A stretch of 64,000 nt of DNA, from assembly GCA_031282245.1 (NCBI GenBank), contig JAITEB010000017.1, forward strand, positions 186,001-250,000, read 5' to 3'. The translations under genes were made by a program, and so were the position numbers. Every line of letters begins with the position of its first letter. Position 1 is the stretch's first letter. The notes beneath the pieces were generated by a model, which was not told the DNA's origin, ran no database searches, and was given only the letters and a program-made list of their open reading frames with translations. Shown here one piece after another: positions 8,163 to 18,260 of this stretch. Source of the stretch: Oscillospiraceae bacterium (GTDB lineage: Bacteria > Bacillota > Clostridia > Oscillospirales > Ruminococcaceae).

Positions 8163-10052
8163 CTAGTCAAAGGTGAAATAACTGTCAGTAGTATCAAGCG
8201 GCTTTGCGCCGCCCGGCAGACTTTCCTGTTCCATAAGCTCCCGGAATTTGTCAGCGTCCAGTTTTTCGTTCACAAACAGATACTCCGCAATCTTATGAAG
8301 CTGGTCTATATGCTCGGTCAAAATTTTCTCGCACTGCGCATAAGCGCGGTCAACTATCTTCTTGACTTCCTGGTCAATCTCAGAGGCGATCTGTTCTGAA
8401 TAATCCCTGCTCTGCCCGAAATCGCGCCCAAGAAAAACTTCGCCGTGCTCGCTGCCATAGAGTATGGGGCCAAGCCTGTCGCTGAAGCCGTAACGCGCGA
8501 CCATTGCCTTGGCAATTTTGGTGACCTTGCTGATGTCGCTGGAAGCCCCTGTGGAAATATCGTCAAAAATAATTTTTTCGGCAAGCCGCCCTCCAAGGGC
8601 CACAACAATGTCCTCGAACATTTCCTTCTGCATCATGTGGGCCTTGTCTTCGGCGGGGAGGGACATCGTGTATCCCCCGGCCATTCCTCTGGGAATAATC
8701 GAAACCTCGTGAACGGGGTCGTGCGTCGGGCAGTAATAGTTGGCGACGGCGTGGCCGGCCTCGTGGTAGGAAGTAATTTTCTTGTCCTTCTCGCTTACCA
8801 CTTTTGATTTTTTCTCCGGCCCCATCACTACTTTTACAGTGGCTTCCTCCATATCGGTCATGGTTATGGCCTTTTTGCCCTTGCGCGCGGCAAGCAGCGC
8901 GGCCTCATTGCAAATATTCTCCAGATCCGCGCCCGTAAAGCCTACGGTGGTTCTCGCAATAGTGTCCAAATCTATATCGGGTCCCAAAGGTTTGCTTCTG
9001 GTGTGTACTTTCAGAATTTCCTCCCGGCCTTTCACGTCGGGATAGTTTACCACGATCTGCCTGTCAAAGCGCCCCGCGCGCATAAGCGCCGGATCCAGTA
9101 TATCGCTGCGGTTCGTCGCCGCAATGACGATAACGCCGGAATTTACGCCAAAGCCGTCCATCTCTACAAGAAGCTGGTTCAGGGTTTGCTCGCGCTCGTC
9201 GTGGCCTCCGCCAAGACCGGTACCCCTTTGGCGGCCGACAGCGTCAATTTCGTCGATAAACACCATGCTGGGGCTTTCTTTTTTGGCTTGGTCAAAAAGA
9301 TCGCGCACGCGCGAAGCGCCGACGCCCACATACATCTCCACAAAGTCCGAGCCTGAAATTGAGAAGAAAGGCACGCCGGCCTCCCCCGCGACAGCCCTTG
9401 CAAGCAAAGTTTTCCCCGTTCCGGGAGGGCCGATCAGCAGCACGCCTTTGGGAATGCGCGCGCCCAAATCGTTGTATTTCTTGGGACTTTTCAAAAACTC
9501 GACGACTTCTTTGAGTTCTTCTTTTTCTTCGTCAGCTCCGGCGACATCTGAAAACAGGGTCTTTCTGTCCTCCGGCTGGTGCTTTACGCGGGCTTTTGAA
9601 AAGCTGTTCACCTTTCCGGGCCCGCCGTTTATACTGCGCGCCATGTAAAGATAAAACGCCACCATGATGACAATCAAAATCACATTCGGTAAAAGCGCGG
9701 AAATCCATGAAGTCTCTTTCACAGGCTCATAATTATACTCAATCATAGCCTCCGGATGGTCTATATTATGCTGGCGCACGCGTTCGTCAATATTGTCCAA
9801 AAAAACATTGACATTCGGGACTTTATAGTCGATTACTTCTTCACTGTCCAAAATCAGGTGCATCAGCCCGGAACCGAGATCCAGATCAAAGCTTTTCACT
9901 TGATTCCTGTCAAAATAGTCCAGAATCTCACTGTACTGATGGCTTGGCTCATTGTTTACGCTTTTAACAAACAGTGAAAAAATCAAAACCAGCAGTAAAA
10001 CGACCACAACCACGGCAATGATAGTATGTCTGGTCCTGTTTTTATTTCCCAA
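8163..10052 (-). CDS. ftsH: ATP-dependent zinc metalloprotease FtsH
   Basis: A membrane-anchored AAA+ protease that degrades misfolded membrane proteins and regulators. Residues 10-29 are TM1, an external segment follows to about 115, and TM2 is about 117-138. The AAA module has Walker A GPPGTGKT at 208-215, Walker [10 protein letters not shown] and the second region of homology [10 protein letters not shown]. The protease domain carries the zinc motif HEAGH. The C-terminus ends [16 protein letters not shown]. Start is TTG with AGGAG about 10 nt upstream; 629 residues is typical for Firmicutes. It is the last gene of rplI-dnaB-tilS-hpt-ftsH; hpt-ftsH adjacency is classical. Confidence 0.97.
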   Translation of the reverse strand: MGNKNRTRHTIIAVVVVVLLLVLIFSLFVKSVNNEPSHQYSEILDYFDRNQVKSFDLDLGSGLMHLILDSEEVIDYKVPNVNVFLDNIDERVRQHNIDHPEAMIEYNYEPVKETSWISALLPNVILIVIMVAFYLYMARSINGGPGKVNSFSKARVKHQPEDRKTLFSDVAGADEEKEELKEVVEFLKSPKKYNDLGARIPKGVLLIGPPGTGKTLLARAVAGEAGVPFFSISGSDFVEMYVGVGASRVRDLFDQAKKESPSMVFIDEIDAVGRQRGTGLGGGHDEREQTLNQLLVEMDGFGVNSGVIVIAATNRSDILDPALMRAGRFDRQIVVNYPDVKGREEILKVHTRSKPLGPDIDLDTIARTTVGFTGADLENICNEAALLAARKGKKAITMTDMEEATVKVVMGPEKKSKVVSEKDKKITSYHEAGHAVANYYCPTHDPVHEVSIIPRGMAGGYTMSLPAEDKAHMMQKEMFEDIVVALGGRLAEKIIFDDISTGASSDISKVTKIAKAMVARYGFSDRLGPILYGSEHGEVFLGRDFGQSRDYSEQIASEIDQEVKKIVDRAYAQCEKILTEHIDQLHKIAEYLFVNEKLDADKFRELMEQESLPGGAKPLDTTDSYFTFD

Positions 10053-10084
10053 GGTCTAATCACTCCTATATTATATATTTAAAA

Positions 10085-10642
10085 TCAAACTGAATTTTTA
10101 TCTTCAGGGGCATAAACAGCCGGGTCTAAAACATAAATCGCCGGAAGGTTGCGGTATTTTTCGGCATAGTCAAGGCCATAGCCGACGATGAACTTATTGG
10201 GAATCACAAAGCCGGTATAATCGGCTCTGATTTCAACCTCCCGTCTTTCGGGCTTGTCCAGCAGGGCACATATCCGGAGGCTTGCGGGATTGCGCACTTT
10301 CAAAAGCTCCAGTATGTATGAAAGCGTCCTGCCGCTGTCCAAAATATCCTCCACCACAAGCACATGACGATTATTCAGGGGTATGTCAAGATCCTTCAGG
10401 ATTTTGACTGAACCGGCGGAAGCCGTCCCCGTGCCGTAGCTGGACGCGCTCATAAAATCTATCGAAACGTCGATACTGATTGAGCGCATCAGGTCGGACA
10501 TAAAAACGACGGAACCCTTCAAGACGCTTATCATAAGAGGGTATTTTCCCTCATAGTCCAAGCTTATCTGAGCGCCAAGCTCCGCCACTCTCGTTGCGAT
10601 TTCTTCTTGCGTCAGCACAACCTCAATAAGATCCCCGTCCAT
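10085..10642 (-). CDS. hpt: Hypoxanthine phosphoribosyltransferase
   Basis: Purine salvage enzyme making IMP/GMP from hypoxanthine/guanine and PRPP. At 185 residues it has the family length. The PRPP-binding loop is VLVVEDILDSGRTL, preceded by the flexible-loop region ASSYGTGTAS and followed by PNKFIVGYGLDYAEKYRNLP, which closes over the purine. It lies 24 bp after tilS and 32 bp before ftsH. The conserved tilS-hpt-ftsH order supports the call. Confidence 0.95.
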   Translation of the reverse strand: MDGDLIEVVLTQEEIATRVAELGAQISLDYEGKYPLMISVLKGSVVFMSDLMRSISIDVSIDFMSASSYGTGTASAGSVKILKDLDIPLNNRHVLVVEDILDSGRTLSYILELLKVRNPASLRICALLDKPERREVEIRADYTGFVIPNKFIVGYGLDYAEKYRNLPAIYVLDPAVYAPEDKNSV

Positions 10643-10666
10643 TTTTCAACATTCCTTCACGTTTTA

Positions 10667-12088
10667 TTAATTCACATCTGCGCGCCCGTTTGCCTCTGCA
10701 GATTCGATCTGTGTTGTGAGTTCCCCCTCTTTACTTTCCGTCCATATATGCAAAGCCCGCTTTGTATCTTCAGTGCAGGCAAATTCGGCCGAGACCCCAA
10801 AGCGCTCTATCCAAAGGATTTTTTCCCCCAGAGATAATACCGCAAGCCCGCCGCGCTTTTCCAGGGGAACAGAGCTTTCGTTGAAAAGTTTCTTAAGGCT
10901 TTTGTTGCCTCTGCCAAAGGGTTTGAACGCGTCGCCCTTCCGGCGCGTGCGAAGAAGTATTTTTCCGTTTATTTTATCATAATCAATGCTGTTTTTTAAT
11001 AGAAACAAATGAACTTTTTTTAAATTTTCAACTCCTGGAAAGTCATAGATTTCTAAAAATACTTTCTTATTTTCCAAAAAATTATTAACTCCAATCCGGG
11101 CATTCACGCAAACCGGAGCGGTTTCCGCCCTGCTTGTCTCTTTCAGTCTCAAAATTTCTTTTGAGACTGAAACGCTAAAACTGGGGGAAAGATTCACGCC
11201 GCCCCTGCCGGAACGCACAGCCGCACAGATCGCTTCTATTTGTTTTGCGTTAATATCATGCGCTTGATTGCCCAGAAGACGCAGCACAGCCTCCGGCAAA
11301 AGCGCCGGATGCGCCCTCCTCAGCGCGTCAAGCGCGTAGCCGTCCTCCCGCCTGATATATGCGCCGTCTATCAGTTTTTGGGCTTCTTCGGAAACATAAT
11401 TTTCCAGAAGGGCAAATTTCCCGGCCGCCCGGCCGACGTTGCCCTCAAAACCCGGATTGATTTCTTCCAGCGCGGGCTTGATTATATTTCGGATTTTATT
11501 GCGCGAGTAAATATTCTCCCGATTGGAAGAATCAGAAACAAAGCCGCATTTTTTTTCGGCAAGATAATTTTCTATATCAATGCGGCGGCAGAAAACCAGC
11601 GGCCTTATAATATTCCCCCGCACGGGAGGAATGCCGCAAAGCCCCCGAAGACCGCAGCCCCGCGTCAAATTAAAAATAACGGTCTCAACAGAATCCGACA
11701 AAGTGTGCGCCGTGGCAATTTTTGCCCCTGAACCGAACTCCGCGGCGGTTTTTTCAAAAAAACCGTAACGCAGATTCCGGCCGCATTCCTCCGGCGAAAG
11801 TCCCTGCCTTTTTGCCTCGGCGGAGACGTCCGCCCGCAAAAGACGAAAGTCAAGATCGTTCCCGGCGCAGAAGTCTCTCACAAAGTTCTCGTCCCTCTCG
11901 GACTCCTCCCCGCGCATAAGATGATTGACATGGCACACGGCAAGGCTGAGCGAAAACCTGGCGCGAAGTTCCATAAGCGCGCTCAGCATGGCTGCCGAAT
12001 CCGGCCCGCCGGACACAGCGCAGATTACCGTTTCGCCGCCTGAAAGCATGTCATACGCGTCAATCGCCTCAAGCACTTTATCCATCAT
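10667..12088 (-). CDS. tilS: tRNA(Ile)-lysidine synthase
   Basis: TilS attaches lysine to C34 of the CAU-anticodon tRNA-Ile, changing it to read AUA; the reaction uses ATP. It is 473 residues long. The N-terminal PP-loop ATPase has CAVSGGPDSAAML near residue 25 and HVNHLMRGEESERDE; the C-terminal TilS domain covers about 375-470 and includes LLRTRRKGDAFKPFGRG. Two ATGs are adjacent (12088 and 12085). The start overlaps the dnaB stop by 11 bp, indicating coupling. Confidence 0.95.
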   Translation of the reverse strand: MMDKVLEAIDAYDMLSGGETVICAVSGGPDSAAMLSALMELRARFSLSLAVCHVNHLMRGEESERDENFVRDFCAGNDLDFRLLRADVSAEAKRQGLSPEECGRNLRYGFFEKTAAEFGSGAKIATAHTLSDSVETVIFNLTRGCGLRGLCGIPPVRGNIIRPLVFCRRIDIENYLAEKKCGFVSDSSNRENIYSRNKIRNIIKPALEEINPGFEGNVGRAAGKFALLENYVSEEAQKLIDGAYIRREDGYALDALRRAHPALLPEAVLRLLGNQAHDINAKQIEAICAAVRSGRGGVNLSPSFSVSVSKEILRLKETSRAETAPVCVNARIGVNNFLENKKVFLEIYDFPGVENLKKVHLFLLKNSIDYDKINGKILLRTRRKGDAFKPFGRGNKSLKKLFNESSVPLEKRGGLAVLSLGEKILWIERFGVSAEFACTEDTKRALHIWTESKEGELTTQIESAEANGRADVN

Positions 12089-13436
12089 CGCGGAAAGCCT
12101 CCAAAGAAGTGAATCTTGTATACTGGCCGTTCCACTCCAGTTTGACCGTCCCGGTTTCTCCGTGGCGGTTTTTGGATATTATGCATTCCGCAATGTTCTG
12201 GTCCGCGCTTTCTTTATTATAATAAGCGTCCCGATATAAAAACATGACTATATCGGCGTCCTGCTCGATTGAGCCGGATTCTCTCAGATCCGAGAGAACC
12301 GGCCTGTGATCGTTGCGGGAGTCGGGCCCGCGCGAAAGCTGGGAACAGACCATTACCGGAACGTCAAATTCTTTTGCCATTATTTTCAGATTGCGCGTCA
12401 TTTCTGAAACTTCCTGCACACGGTTTTCCGTCTTCCTGCCGCTGGACATCAGCTGCAGATAATCAATCACGACAAGCCCAAGCCCGCGGACGCGCCGGAT
12501 TTTGGCTTTTATCTCCGGGACGGTTATTCCGGAAGCGTCGTCTATATACATGTTGGAAGCCGAAAGATACTGCGCGTTTACAGCCAGGCGCTGCCACTGC
12601 TCCGGGCTCATCTCGCCGGTGCGGAACTTCTGCGACGGGATCTGCGATTCCGAAGCGAGCAGCCGCGACACAAGCTGTTCGGAGGACATTTCAAGAGAGA
12701 ACACAGCCACGGCCCTGCCGCGCTTTGCAACGTTCTGGGCGATATTCAAGGCAAAGCTCGTTTTGCCCATTCCCGGTCTGCCCGCGACAAGAATCAAGTC
12801 GGACTTGTTCAGCCCGGTGGTCATCTGGTCTATTGCGGAAAAGCCGCTTGAAACGCCCAGATATTTTTCCCGGTCTTCGCCGGAAATACGCTGCAAGTGG
12901 TCGTAAGTCTCTAATATTATAGAAGAAATTTTCCGAAGGCCGCGCGCTTCTTTGCCCTGACGTATTTCATAAATTCTCTGCTCGGCCATGTCCAGCACAG
13001 TCCGGGCGTTGAGTTCCCCGTCGGAGGATTTCGCGATAATATCCCGGCACGCTCCGATCAGGCTGCGCAGATAAAATTTTTCCTGCACAATAGCCGCATA
13101 TGCCTCCACGTTTGAAGCCGTGGGAACATCTTCCGCAAGACGCGTCAGATAGACTTTAGCGTCTCCCTCGCTTCTGAAAACGTGTTCGGCTTCCACAGCG
13201 TCCAGCAATGTGACGAAATCCAGCGTCCGGCCTGTGGCGAACATGTCGCTCATACAGGAAAAAATCCGTTTGTTCTGGTCGGAATAAAAACTGTCGGCGT
13301 TCAGATAGTCCAAAACGGTTGTTATGCAGTTCGGTTCCAGTATAATCGCGCCAAGAACGGATTGTTCGGCCTCTATAGAATATGGGGGAACGGCAAGGCG
13401 GCCCCCAGTCGGCTGTGAAGCCGTGTATTCAGCCAT
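12078..13436 (-). CDS. dnaB: Replicative DNA helicase DnaB
   Basis: The hexameric 5'-3' helicase of the replisome, 452 residues (DnaC in Bacillus nomenclature). The N-terminal domain (about 15-120; PYSIEAEQSVLGAIILEPN) is followed by the RecA-type ATPase with Walker A AGRPGMGKTSFA near residue 210 and Walker B LVVIDYLQLMS. The SRGPDSRNDHRPVLSDLRESG stretch (given in part: SRGPDSRNDHRP) is the arginine-finger region. No intein is present. It is 21 bp after rplI, a conserved order. Confidence 0.97.
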   Translation of the reverse strand: MAEYTASQPTGGRLAVPPYSIEAEQSVLGAIILEPNCITTVLDYLNADSFYSDQNKRIFSCMSDMFATGRTLDFVTLLDAVEAEHVFRSEGDAKVYLTRLAEDVPTASNVEAYAAIVQEKFYLRSLIGACRDIIAKSSDGELNARTVLDMAEQRIYEIRQGKEARGLRKISSIILETYDHLQRISGEDREKYLGVSSGFSAIDQMTTGLNKSDLILVAGRPGMGKTSFALNIAQNVAKRGRAVAVFSLEMSSEQLVSRLLASESQIPSQKFRTGEMSPEQWQRLAVNAQYLSASNMYIDDASGITVPEIKAKIRRVRGLGLVVIDYLQLMSSGRKTENRVQEVSEMTRNLKIMAKEFDVPVMVCSQLSRGPDSRNDHRPVLSDLRESGSIEQDADIVMFLYRDAYYNKESADQNIAECIISKNRHGETGTVKLEWNGQYTRFTSLEAFRDDG

Positions 13437-13457
13437 AGTTTAACCCTCTGTAATAAT

Positions 13458-13904
13458 TTATCCCTCAACGACAGTAATATAAATTTTTGCTGAAACGTCT
13501 TTATAAAGTTTTATTTCAGCGGTGAAAGTCCCAAAGGTTTTGATTTCTGTTTCTGTTGAAATTTTTTTCTTGTCGGCTTTTATCCCGTACTGCCGGTCAA
13601 GCGCTTCGGCAATGTCTTTGGAAGTGACCGAGCCGAAAAGCTTCCCGTTTTCGCCGCCTTTGGCAATGATTTTGACGGTTCTGCCATCTATCCCGTCGCG
13701 GAATTTTTTAGCGCTGTCAAGTTCCCGCTGGGCGCGCCGGATTTCCGCGTCGTGCTTTTGCTGTATTTCGTTGAGCGCCTGTTTTGTGGCTTGGACGGCA
13801 AGCCCTTTCGGGAAAAGAAAATTTCTTGCGTAGCCGTCCGAAACTTTGATAATTTCTCCCGCTTTTCCGGAGCCTTTTACATCCTGCTTTAAAATAACCT
13901 GCAT
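13458..13904 (-). CDS. rplI: 50S ribosomal protein bL9
   Basis: bL9 of 148 residues. The N-terminal rRNA-binding domain has MQVILKQDVKGSGKAGEI and DGYARNFLFPKGLA. A long connecting helix (about 42-75, charged QQKHDAEIRRAQRELDSAKK) leads to the C-terminal domain ending in IYITVVEG. AGGGGAG precedes the ATG. It is the first gene of the rplI-dnaB-tilS-hpt-ftsH cluster. Confidence 0.97.
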   Translation of the reverse strand: MQVILKQDVKGSGKAGEIIKVSDGYARNFLFPKGLAVQATKQALNEIQQKHDAEIRRAQRELDSAKKFRDGIDGRTVKIIAKGGENGKLFGSVTSKDIAEALDRQYGIKADKKKISTETEIKTFGTFTAEIKLYKDVSAKIYITVVEG

Positions 13905-13945
13905 TTGCTTTCTCCCCTTATGTTTTTCTCAAAAGAGACTATATT

Positions 13946-13973
13946 GCCCCGCGGGGAATTCCCCCCGCGAGGC
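13946..13973. repeat. GC-rich palindrome between sleB and rplI
   Basis: GCCCCGCGGGG-AATT-CCCCCCGCGAGGC forms a strong hairpin (11-12 bp, one mismatch) in the 239-bp gap upstream of rplI. It has no T-tract on the minus strand. It could end the sleB transcript or act as a structured leader or REP-like element. Nothing else was recognised in the gap (13905-14143). Confidence 0.5.
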
Positions 13974-14143
13974 ATTGTTTGTAAGAAATTTTTTACCGGA
14001 GACAGAAAAACCTTTCCCGTCTCTATAAGTTATTTTAACAGTATAGCCCGCTATAGTCAAGATGTTTAGCCGTTGTAATTTCTTTTCTCGAATATAGCGC
14101 AAAAAGCGGGGGAACGCTTCCAAAAGAACCCCGGAAAATTTTA

Positions 14144-14854
14144 TCAGCCGCAAAACAGGTGTTTGCCTATCCGCACAATCACAGGCCGCGTCCTGATCCA
14201 GGCGTTTGAAGTCTTGTCCGGATTGTAGTAATAGAGCGCGCCGCCGGAAGGATCGGAGCCGTTGAGAGCTTCCTGGGCGGCCCGCCTTGCGGAATCCGCC
14301 ACGGCTTCGTTGATTTGCCCGTCGGTTATGGCGGTAAAAGCCCCGGGCTGATATACGACGCCGGAAAGAGTATCCGGAAAAGAAGGATGCTCGACGCGGT
14401 TTAATATAACCGCGCCGACGGCGACCTGTCCTATATACGGCTCGCCCCTGGATTCGGCGGAAATCACACGCGCAAGCAGTTCTATTTCCGAGTCCCTGCT
14501 ATAGTCCGGAATGGCTGAAGAGTTGATTCCAAGAGCGGCAAGGGTATTTTTGCCGACTATACCGTCAGCGGTCAGGCCGTTTTTTTTCTGGAAAAGCTTG
14601 ACCGCTTCTTTTGTTTTCGCCCCGAAAATTCCGTCGACGCTTCCGGAATAATAGCCCCACTGTTTCAGCCTTGTTTGAATTTCCCTCACCTCGTTCCCCT
14701 GGGAGCCTTCTTTTGAGAGAACTTCCGCGCTTTTCCGGGACATGCTTTTGCGGTTTTCAATAATTGTCATAACAGAGAAAATAATCGCGATATTCAGCGC
14801 GATTATTAAAATGGCTTTCAGCGCGGAAGCTGATTTTACGTTTTTGTTATTCAT
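14144..14854 (-). CDS. sleB: Spore cortex-lytic/cell wall hydrolase, SleB type
   Basis: A 236-residue exported wall hydrolase. Residues about 12-30 are an N-terminal membrane helix or uncleaved signal. Residues about 50-110 are a PG_binding_1 domain (VREIQTRLKQWGYYSGSVDG ... AVKLFQKKNGLTADGIVG). Residues about 122-236 are the SleB hydrolase domain with the catalytic Glu in LLARVISAESRGEPYIGQVA, then VILNRVEHPSFPDTL and ALYYYNPDKTSNAW. SleB is a lytic transglycosylase acting on cortex muramic-delta-lactam during germination, though YkvT-type vegetative relatives share this layout. AGGAGG lies upstream. This is the clearest sporulation-linked gene in the window. Confidence 0.9.
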   Translation of the reverse strand: MNNKNVKSASALKAILIIALNIAIIFSVMTIIENRKSMSRKSAEVLSKEGSQGNEVREIQTRLKQWGYYSGSVDGIFGAKTKEAVKLFQKKNGLTADGIVGKNTLAALGINSSAIPDYSRDSEIELLARVISAESRGEPYIGQVAVGAVILNRVEHPSFPDTLSGVVYQPGAFTAITDGQINEAVADSARRAAQEALNGSDPSGGALYYYNPDKTSNAWIRTRPVIVRIGKHLFCG

Positions 14855-14957
14855 AGAGAAAAAACCTCCTAATATATAATCAAATTTATTCAGGAAAAAA
14901 TAGTGCGTTTATAATAGCTATCTCCCAAAAAACAAAAAATATCAGTCTGTTATCAAA

Positions 14958-14998
14958 CAAAAAAACAAGCCCTGATAATTCAAAGGCTTGTTTTTTTT
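14958..14998 (-). terminator. Bidirectional terminator after tpiA
   Basis: ACAAGCC (14965-14971) pairs with GGCTTGT (14985-14991), with A/T tracts on both sides (T8 on plus, T6-7 on minus). It follows the tpiA stop and precedes sleB. Confidence 0.85.
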
Positions 14999-15026
14999 GA
15001 CTGTCTTCTCTATAAATTCCACATAT

Positions 15027-15794
15027 TTATCTGCTTGCGGATTTGATGATCACCCCAAAATCAGCCGCCTTAAGAGAAGCCCCGCCAATCAAGCCTCCGT
15101 CAACGTTTTCTTTGTCCAAAAGCTCGTCGGCGTTTGAGGCGTTCATGGAACCGCCGTACTGTATTACGCTTGCTTCGGCTGTTTCGGTATTATAAAGCTT
15201 TGCAAGAAGGGCGCGGATTTCCGCGCAGACTTCCTCGGCTTGCGCGGCTGTGGCAGTCTTGCCTGTGCCGATTGCCCAGACAGGTTCATAGGCGATAATA
15301 ATGCGCTTTATTTCTTCCGCGCTTACGCCGCCAAGAGCAATTTTAAGCTGCAAGGCGCATATTTCAGAAGTTATGCCCTGCTCGCGCTCGTCAAGGGTTT
15401 CGCCTATGCAGAGAATCACGCTCAGACCCGCATTCAGAGCGGCGCGGACGCGTTTTTGCACAGTTATATTCGTTTCGCCAAAATACTGCCTGCGTTCGCT
15501 GTGACCTATAAGCGTCCATTCAACGCCAATATCAGCAAGCATCTCAGCGGAAATTTCACCTGTAAAAGCGCCGCTCTCCGCCCAATGGCAGTTTTGAGCG
15601 GACACTTTTATGCCGCTTCCCCTGGCGGCTTCCAGAGCGGCAAAAATATCGGTAAACGGCACGCAGACCATAACGTCACAGCCCGCGCCCTCCGCAAGCG
15701 GCTTTATTTCTGAGATTAATCTGGCGGTTTCGCCAACGGTTTTGTTCATCTTCCAATTGCCGGCAATCACGGCTTTTCTGACGCCTTTTTTCAT
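15027..15794 (-). CDS. tpiA: Triosephosphate isomerase
   Basis: Interconverts dihydroxyacetone phosphate and glyceraldehyde 3-phosphate. At 255 residues it is a normal TIM barrel. Catalytic residues are visible: Lys in GNWKMNKT, His in IGHSERRQYF, and Glu in AYEPVWAIGTGKTA; the phosphate loop is GGSMN and GGLIGGASL. The ATG follows AGAAGGAG. It lies 90 bp after pgk, so the pgk-tpiA glycolytic pair is kept; gap, pgm and eno are not in the window. A terminator follows. Confidence 0.97.
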   Translation of the reverse strand: MKKGVRKAVIAGNWKMNKTVGETARLISEIKPLAEGAGCDVMVCVPFTDIFAALEAARGSGIKVSAQNCHWAESGAFTGEISAEMLADIGVEWTLIGHSERRQYFGETNITVQKRVRAALNAGLSVILCIGETLDEREQGITSEICALQLKIALGGVSAEEIKRIIIAYEPVWAIGTGKTATAAQAEEVCAEIRALLAKLYNTETAEASVIQYGGSMNASNADELLDKENVDGGLIGGASLKAADFGVIIKSASR

Positions 15795-15840
15795 GATTTA
15801 AAAATTCTCCTTCTAAAAAATTGTGCGGCTTTTCAGCCGG

Positions 15841-15867
15841 CAGGGGGCGGCAGCCCGCCGCCCCCTG
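15841..15867. repeat. GC-rich intergenic palindrome, copy B
   Basis: Perfect 11-bp arms CAGGGGGCGGC and GCCGCCCCCTG around the loop AGCCC, between pgk and tpiA. The core is identical to the copy at 27863-27885. No T-tract follows. Confidence 0.6.
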
Positions 15868-15884
15868 TAACCGGAGTCCCTGAA

Positions 15885-17084
15885 TTATTTATCGCTCAGC
15901 GCGCTGACGCCCGGCAAATCTTTGCCTTCCAGAAATTCAAGAGTTGCGCCGCCTCCGGTGGAGATGTGGGACATTTTAGAAGCAAAGCCCAGTTTTGTGA
16001 CAGCCGCGACGGAATCGCCGCCGCCCACGATAGAAACCGCGCCGTTCTCGCTGGCTTCGGCGACCGCTCGGGCGACGTCCAGAGTGCCCCCGGCAAAACG
16101 GTCAAACTCAAACACTCCCATAGGGCCGTTCCAGATAATAGTCTTAGCTTTCTTGATTTCCTCGACATAGATCTTAACGGTTTTTTCGCCTATGTCCATG
16201 CCCATCCAATCGTCCGGGATAGAGCTTGAAGAAACGGTTTTCTTTTCGGCTTCCGGGTCAAATCTGTCGGCGACGACGTTGTCAAGCGGCAGGAGAAGCT
16301 TTACGCCTTTGCTTTCGGCCTTGGCAAGAAGTTCTTTCGCAAGATTGAGCTTGTCTTCTTCACAAAGAGACTTGCCTACGGTAAAGCCCTGTGATTTTAT
16401 AAAAGTATAGGCCATGCCGCCGCCGATAATAAGCGAATCGACTTTGTCAATCAAGTTGCTGATGACCCCGATTTTGTCCGAAACCTTCGCGCCGCCCAGT
16501 ATGGCGACAAAAGGCCTCTTGGCGTTTTCAAGGGCGCCGCCGATAAATTCAAGCTCCTTCCGCATAAGAAAGCCGCTTGCGGAGGGGAGATATGCCGTCA
16601 CCCCGGCGGTCGAAGCGTGCGCCCTGTGGGCGCTTCCGAAAGCGTCGTTTACATAAAGCTCGGCAAGCGAGGCAAGCTCTTTTGCAAATGCGGGGTCGTT
16701 TTTCTTTTCCTCTTTGTGATAACGCACGTTTTCCAGCAGAAGCGCTTCCCCGTCTTTCAGCGCGGCCGACTTAGACTTGGCGTCCTCGCCGATCACGTCT
16801 TTGGCCATGATCACTTTCTTTTCCAGAAGCTCCGAAAGCCTTGCGGCGACGGGGGCAAGAGAAAATTCCGGCTCCCAGCCCTCTTTGGGGCGGCCAAGAT
16901 GAGAAATCAGAATAACTCTTGCGCCGTTTTTAATCAGATACTCAATTGTGGGGAGCGCGGCGACAATGCGCTTGTCGTTAGTTATTTCGCCGTCTTTGAT
17001 AGGCACGTTGAAATCTACGCGGACAAGCACTCTCTTTCCCCTTACATCAAAATCTTCCAGGGATTTTTTGTTTAATACTGACAT
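15885..17084 (-). CDS. pgk: Phosphoglycerate kinase
   Basis: Transfers phosphate from 1,3-bisphosphoglycerate to ADP. The 399-residue form starts [18 protein letters not shown]; the ATG at 17084 was chosen over a non-ATG frame extension because it gives the family N-terminus and has AAAGGAAG upstream. Signatures are [36 protein letters not shown] and the nucleotide-binding [11 protein letters not shown]. It is followed by tpiA. Confidence 0.97.
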   Translation of the reverse strand: MSVLNKKSLEDFDVRGKRVLVRVDFNVPIKDGEITNDKRIVAALPTIEYLIKNGARVILISHLGRPKEGWEPEFSLAPVAARLSELLEKKVIMAKDVIGEDAKSKSAALKDGEALLLENVRYHKEEKKNDPAFAKELASLAELYVNDAFGSAHRAHASTAGVTAYLPSASGFLMRKELEFIGGALENAKRPFVAILGGAKVSDKIGVISNLIDKVDSLIIGGGMAYTFIKSQGFTVGKSLCEEDKLNLAKELLAKAESKGVKLLLPLDNVVADRFDPEAEKKTVSSSSIPDDWMGMDIGEKTVKIYVEEIKKAKTIIWNGPMGVFEFDRFAGGTLDVARAVAEASENGAVSIVGGGDSVAAVTKLGFASKMSHISTGGGATLEFLEGKDLPGVSALSDK

Positions 17085-17136
17085 AGGCTGGCTCGCTTCC
17101 TTTCTGTTTGTGAAGGCGTTTATTTTATCAAAAGTG

Positions 17137-17155
17137 CGCTTTATATATAAAAGCG
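17137..17155. promoter_or_regulatory. Palindrome upstream of pgk
   Basis: CGCTTT-ATATATA-AAAGCG is a symmetrical site just upstream of a TAAAAT-like -10 for pgk and at the stop codon of the preceding gene. It could be a regulator operator or a small terminator. Confidence 0.3.
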
Positions 17156-18082
17156 TCACATTTTTTTGTGTTTGGGGCTGTGAATAACCGTCTTTGCGGC
17201 GACTTCGCTCTGGTTCACCGCAAGCATAATCTTTGCGGGAGCGGTCTTCGGGTAGCTGTTTGCGGGAAGTATGTTCTCAAATATAATTGCGTCAAAAATC
17301 CGCTGAGCTTTTTTATAGCTGTCAAGGTCGGCGACCGTCCAGCCGACAGTGAGAGCGCCCATCGCCCGGCACAGCAGAAAAGACGGGTTGCGAAACTGCG
17401 TGTGTTCATATGCTATAAAATGCGGCCTTCCCAAAAAATTGAGCAGTAAAAAAGCAAGCGCAAACCGTGACAGCAGGTTTTGGCCCTCTTCGCCTTCAAT
17501 GCAGGCAAGCTGACCGCGGATATACTGCGGCCTGTTTTTCCGGAACCACGCCACAATGCGCGGATCAAAGCTTTCTATAACAAATTTTCCGGAATATCCG
17601 TCAAGAAGCTCCGCCGTTTTTGAACAAAGCGTTTGCATGTCCTCGCGGTTTTTACAGGTTTTCAGTTCTATAATAAGGGGGATTTTTCCCGCCGCGATTT
17701 CCAGATACTGCTCAAAAGTGGGAAGGGTCTGCCTTGTCCCCAGCAATGACAAGTCCGTCAGTTCTCTGCAGGTCAGCTCGTCAACGTCTTTTTCAACTCC
17801 GGTCATGCGTTTTAAACTCCGGTCATGAAAAACCATAATCCGGCCGTCCGCGCTCAGCTGCAGGTCAAACTCCATGCCGTGGCCGCAGAGAAAGCTCTGG
17901 CGCGCGGCCTCAAGGGAATTTTCCGGAATGCCGGCGGAGTTGTTATAAAGCCCCCTGTGGGCAATGTTTTTGCCAAGCAGAAAAGAACCCTTCTGCCTGC
18001 CGCCGGATTCGGGCATGATCAGCCATATGTAAAACAGGAATATCGCCAGAACCAGAAGCAGGCCTACAAAAAAAGCTGGCAT
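17156..18082 (-). CDS. Glycerophosphodiester phosphodiesterase, membrane-anchored
   Basis: A 308-residue protein with an N-terminal hydrophobic helix (about 3-25) and a GDPD TIM-barrel domain. Catalytic and metal residues are seen in [23 protein letters not shown] and VFHDRSL, plus IPLIIELKT. It releases glycerol 3-phosphate from deacylated phospholipids, probably at the outer face of the membrane. I chose the ATG at 18082 because GAGAAGG lies about 10 nt upstream; an in-frame TTG at 18106 would add 8 residues. It is divergent from trmL. Confidence 0.9.
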   Translation of the reverse strand: MPAFFVGLLLVLAIFLFYIWLIMPESGGRQKGSFLLGKNIAHRGLYNNSAGIPENSLEAARQSFLCGHGMEFDLQLSADGRIMVFHDRSLKRMTGVEKDVDELTCRELTDLSLLGTRQTLPTFEQYLEIAAGKIPLIIELKTCKNREDMQTLCSKTAELLDGYSGKFVIESFDPRIVAWFRKNRPQYIRGQLACIEGEEGQNLLSRFALAFLLLNFLGRPHFIAYEHTQFRNPSFLLCRAMGALTVGWTVADLDSYKKAQRIFDAIIFENILPANSYPKTAPAKIMLAVNQSEVAAKTVIHSPKHKKM

Positions 18083-18198
18083 ACAAACAGAACCTTCTCT
18101 CAGCAAGTATGAGTTCAGCTTAGCATAAAAAAATTAATATTTTATTAATGCGGCCTTACTTTTCTTTCATGTCAGTGTGTTAAACATCCGTCCGGCTC

Positions 18199-18227
18199 TT
18201 GCCATGGGGCAATAAATATACTAAAAT
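18199..18227 (+). promoter_or_regulatory. Sigma-A-type promoter of trmL-radA
   Basis: TTGCCA (18199-18204), 17 bp, TAAAAT (18222-18227), about 34 bp before the TTG start of trmL. Confidence 0.55.
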
Positions 18228-18260
18228 ATATATATAAACGCACAAGAAGGGGCGCTGTTT

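Noticed and set aside
13929-14153. 74-codon minus-strand frame between sleB and rplI
   Set aside because: TTG start without ribosome site, overlaps the sleB stop, and its 3' third is the GC-rich palindrome; no family resemblance.
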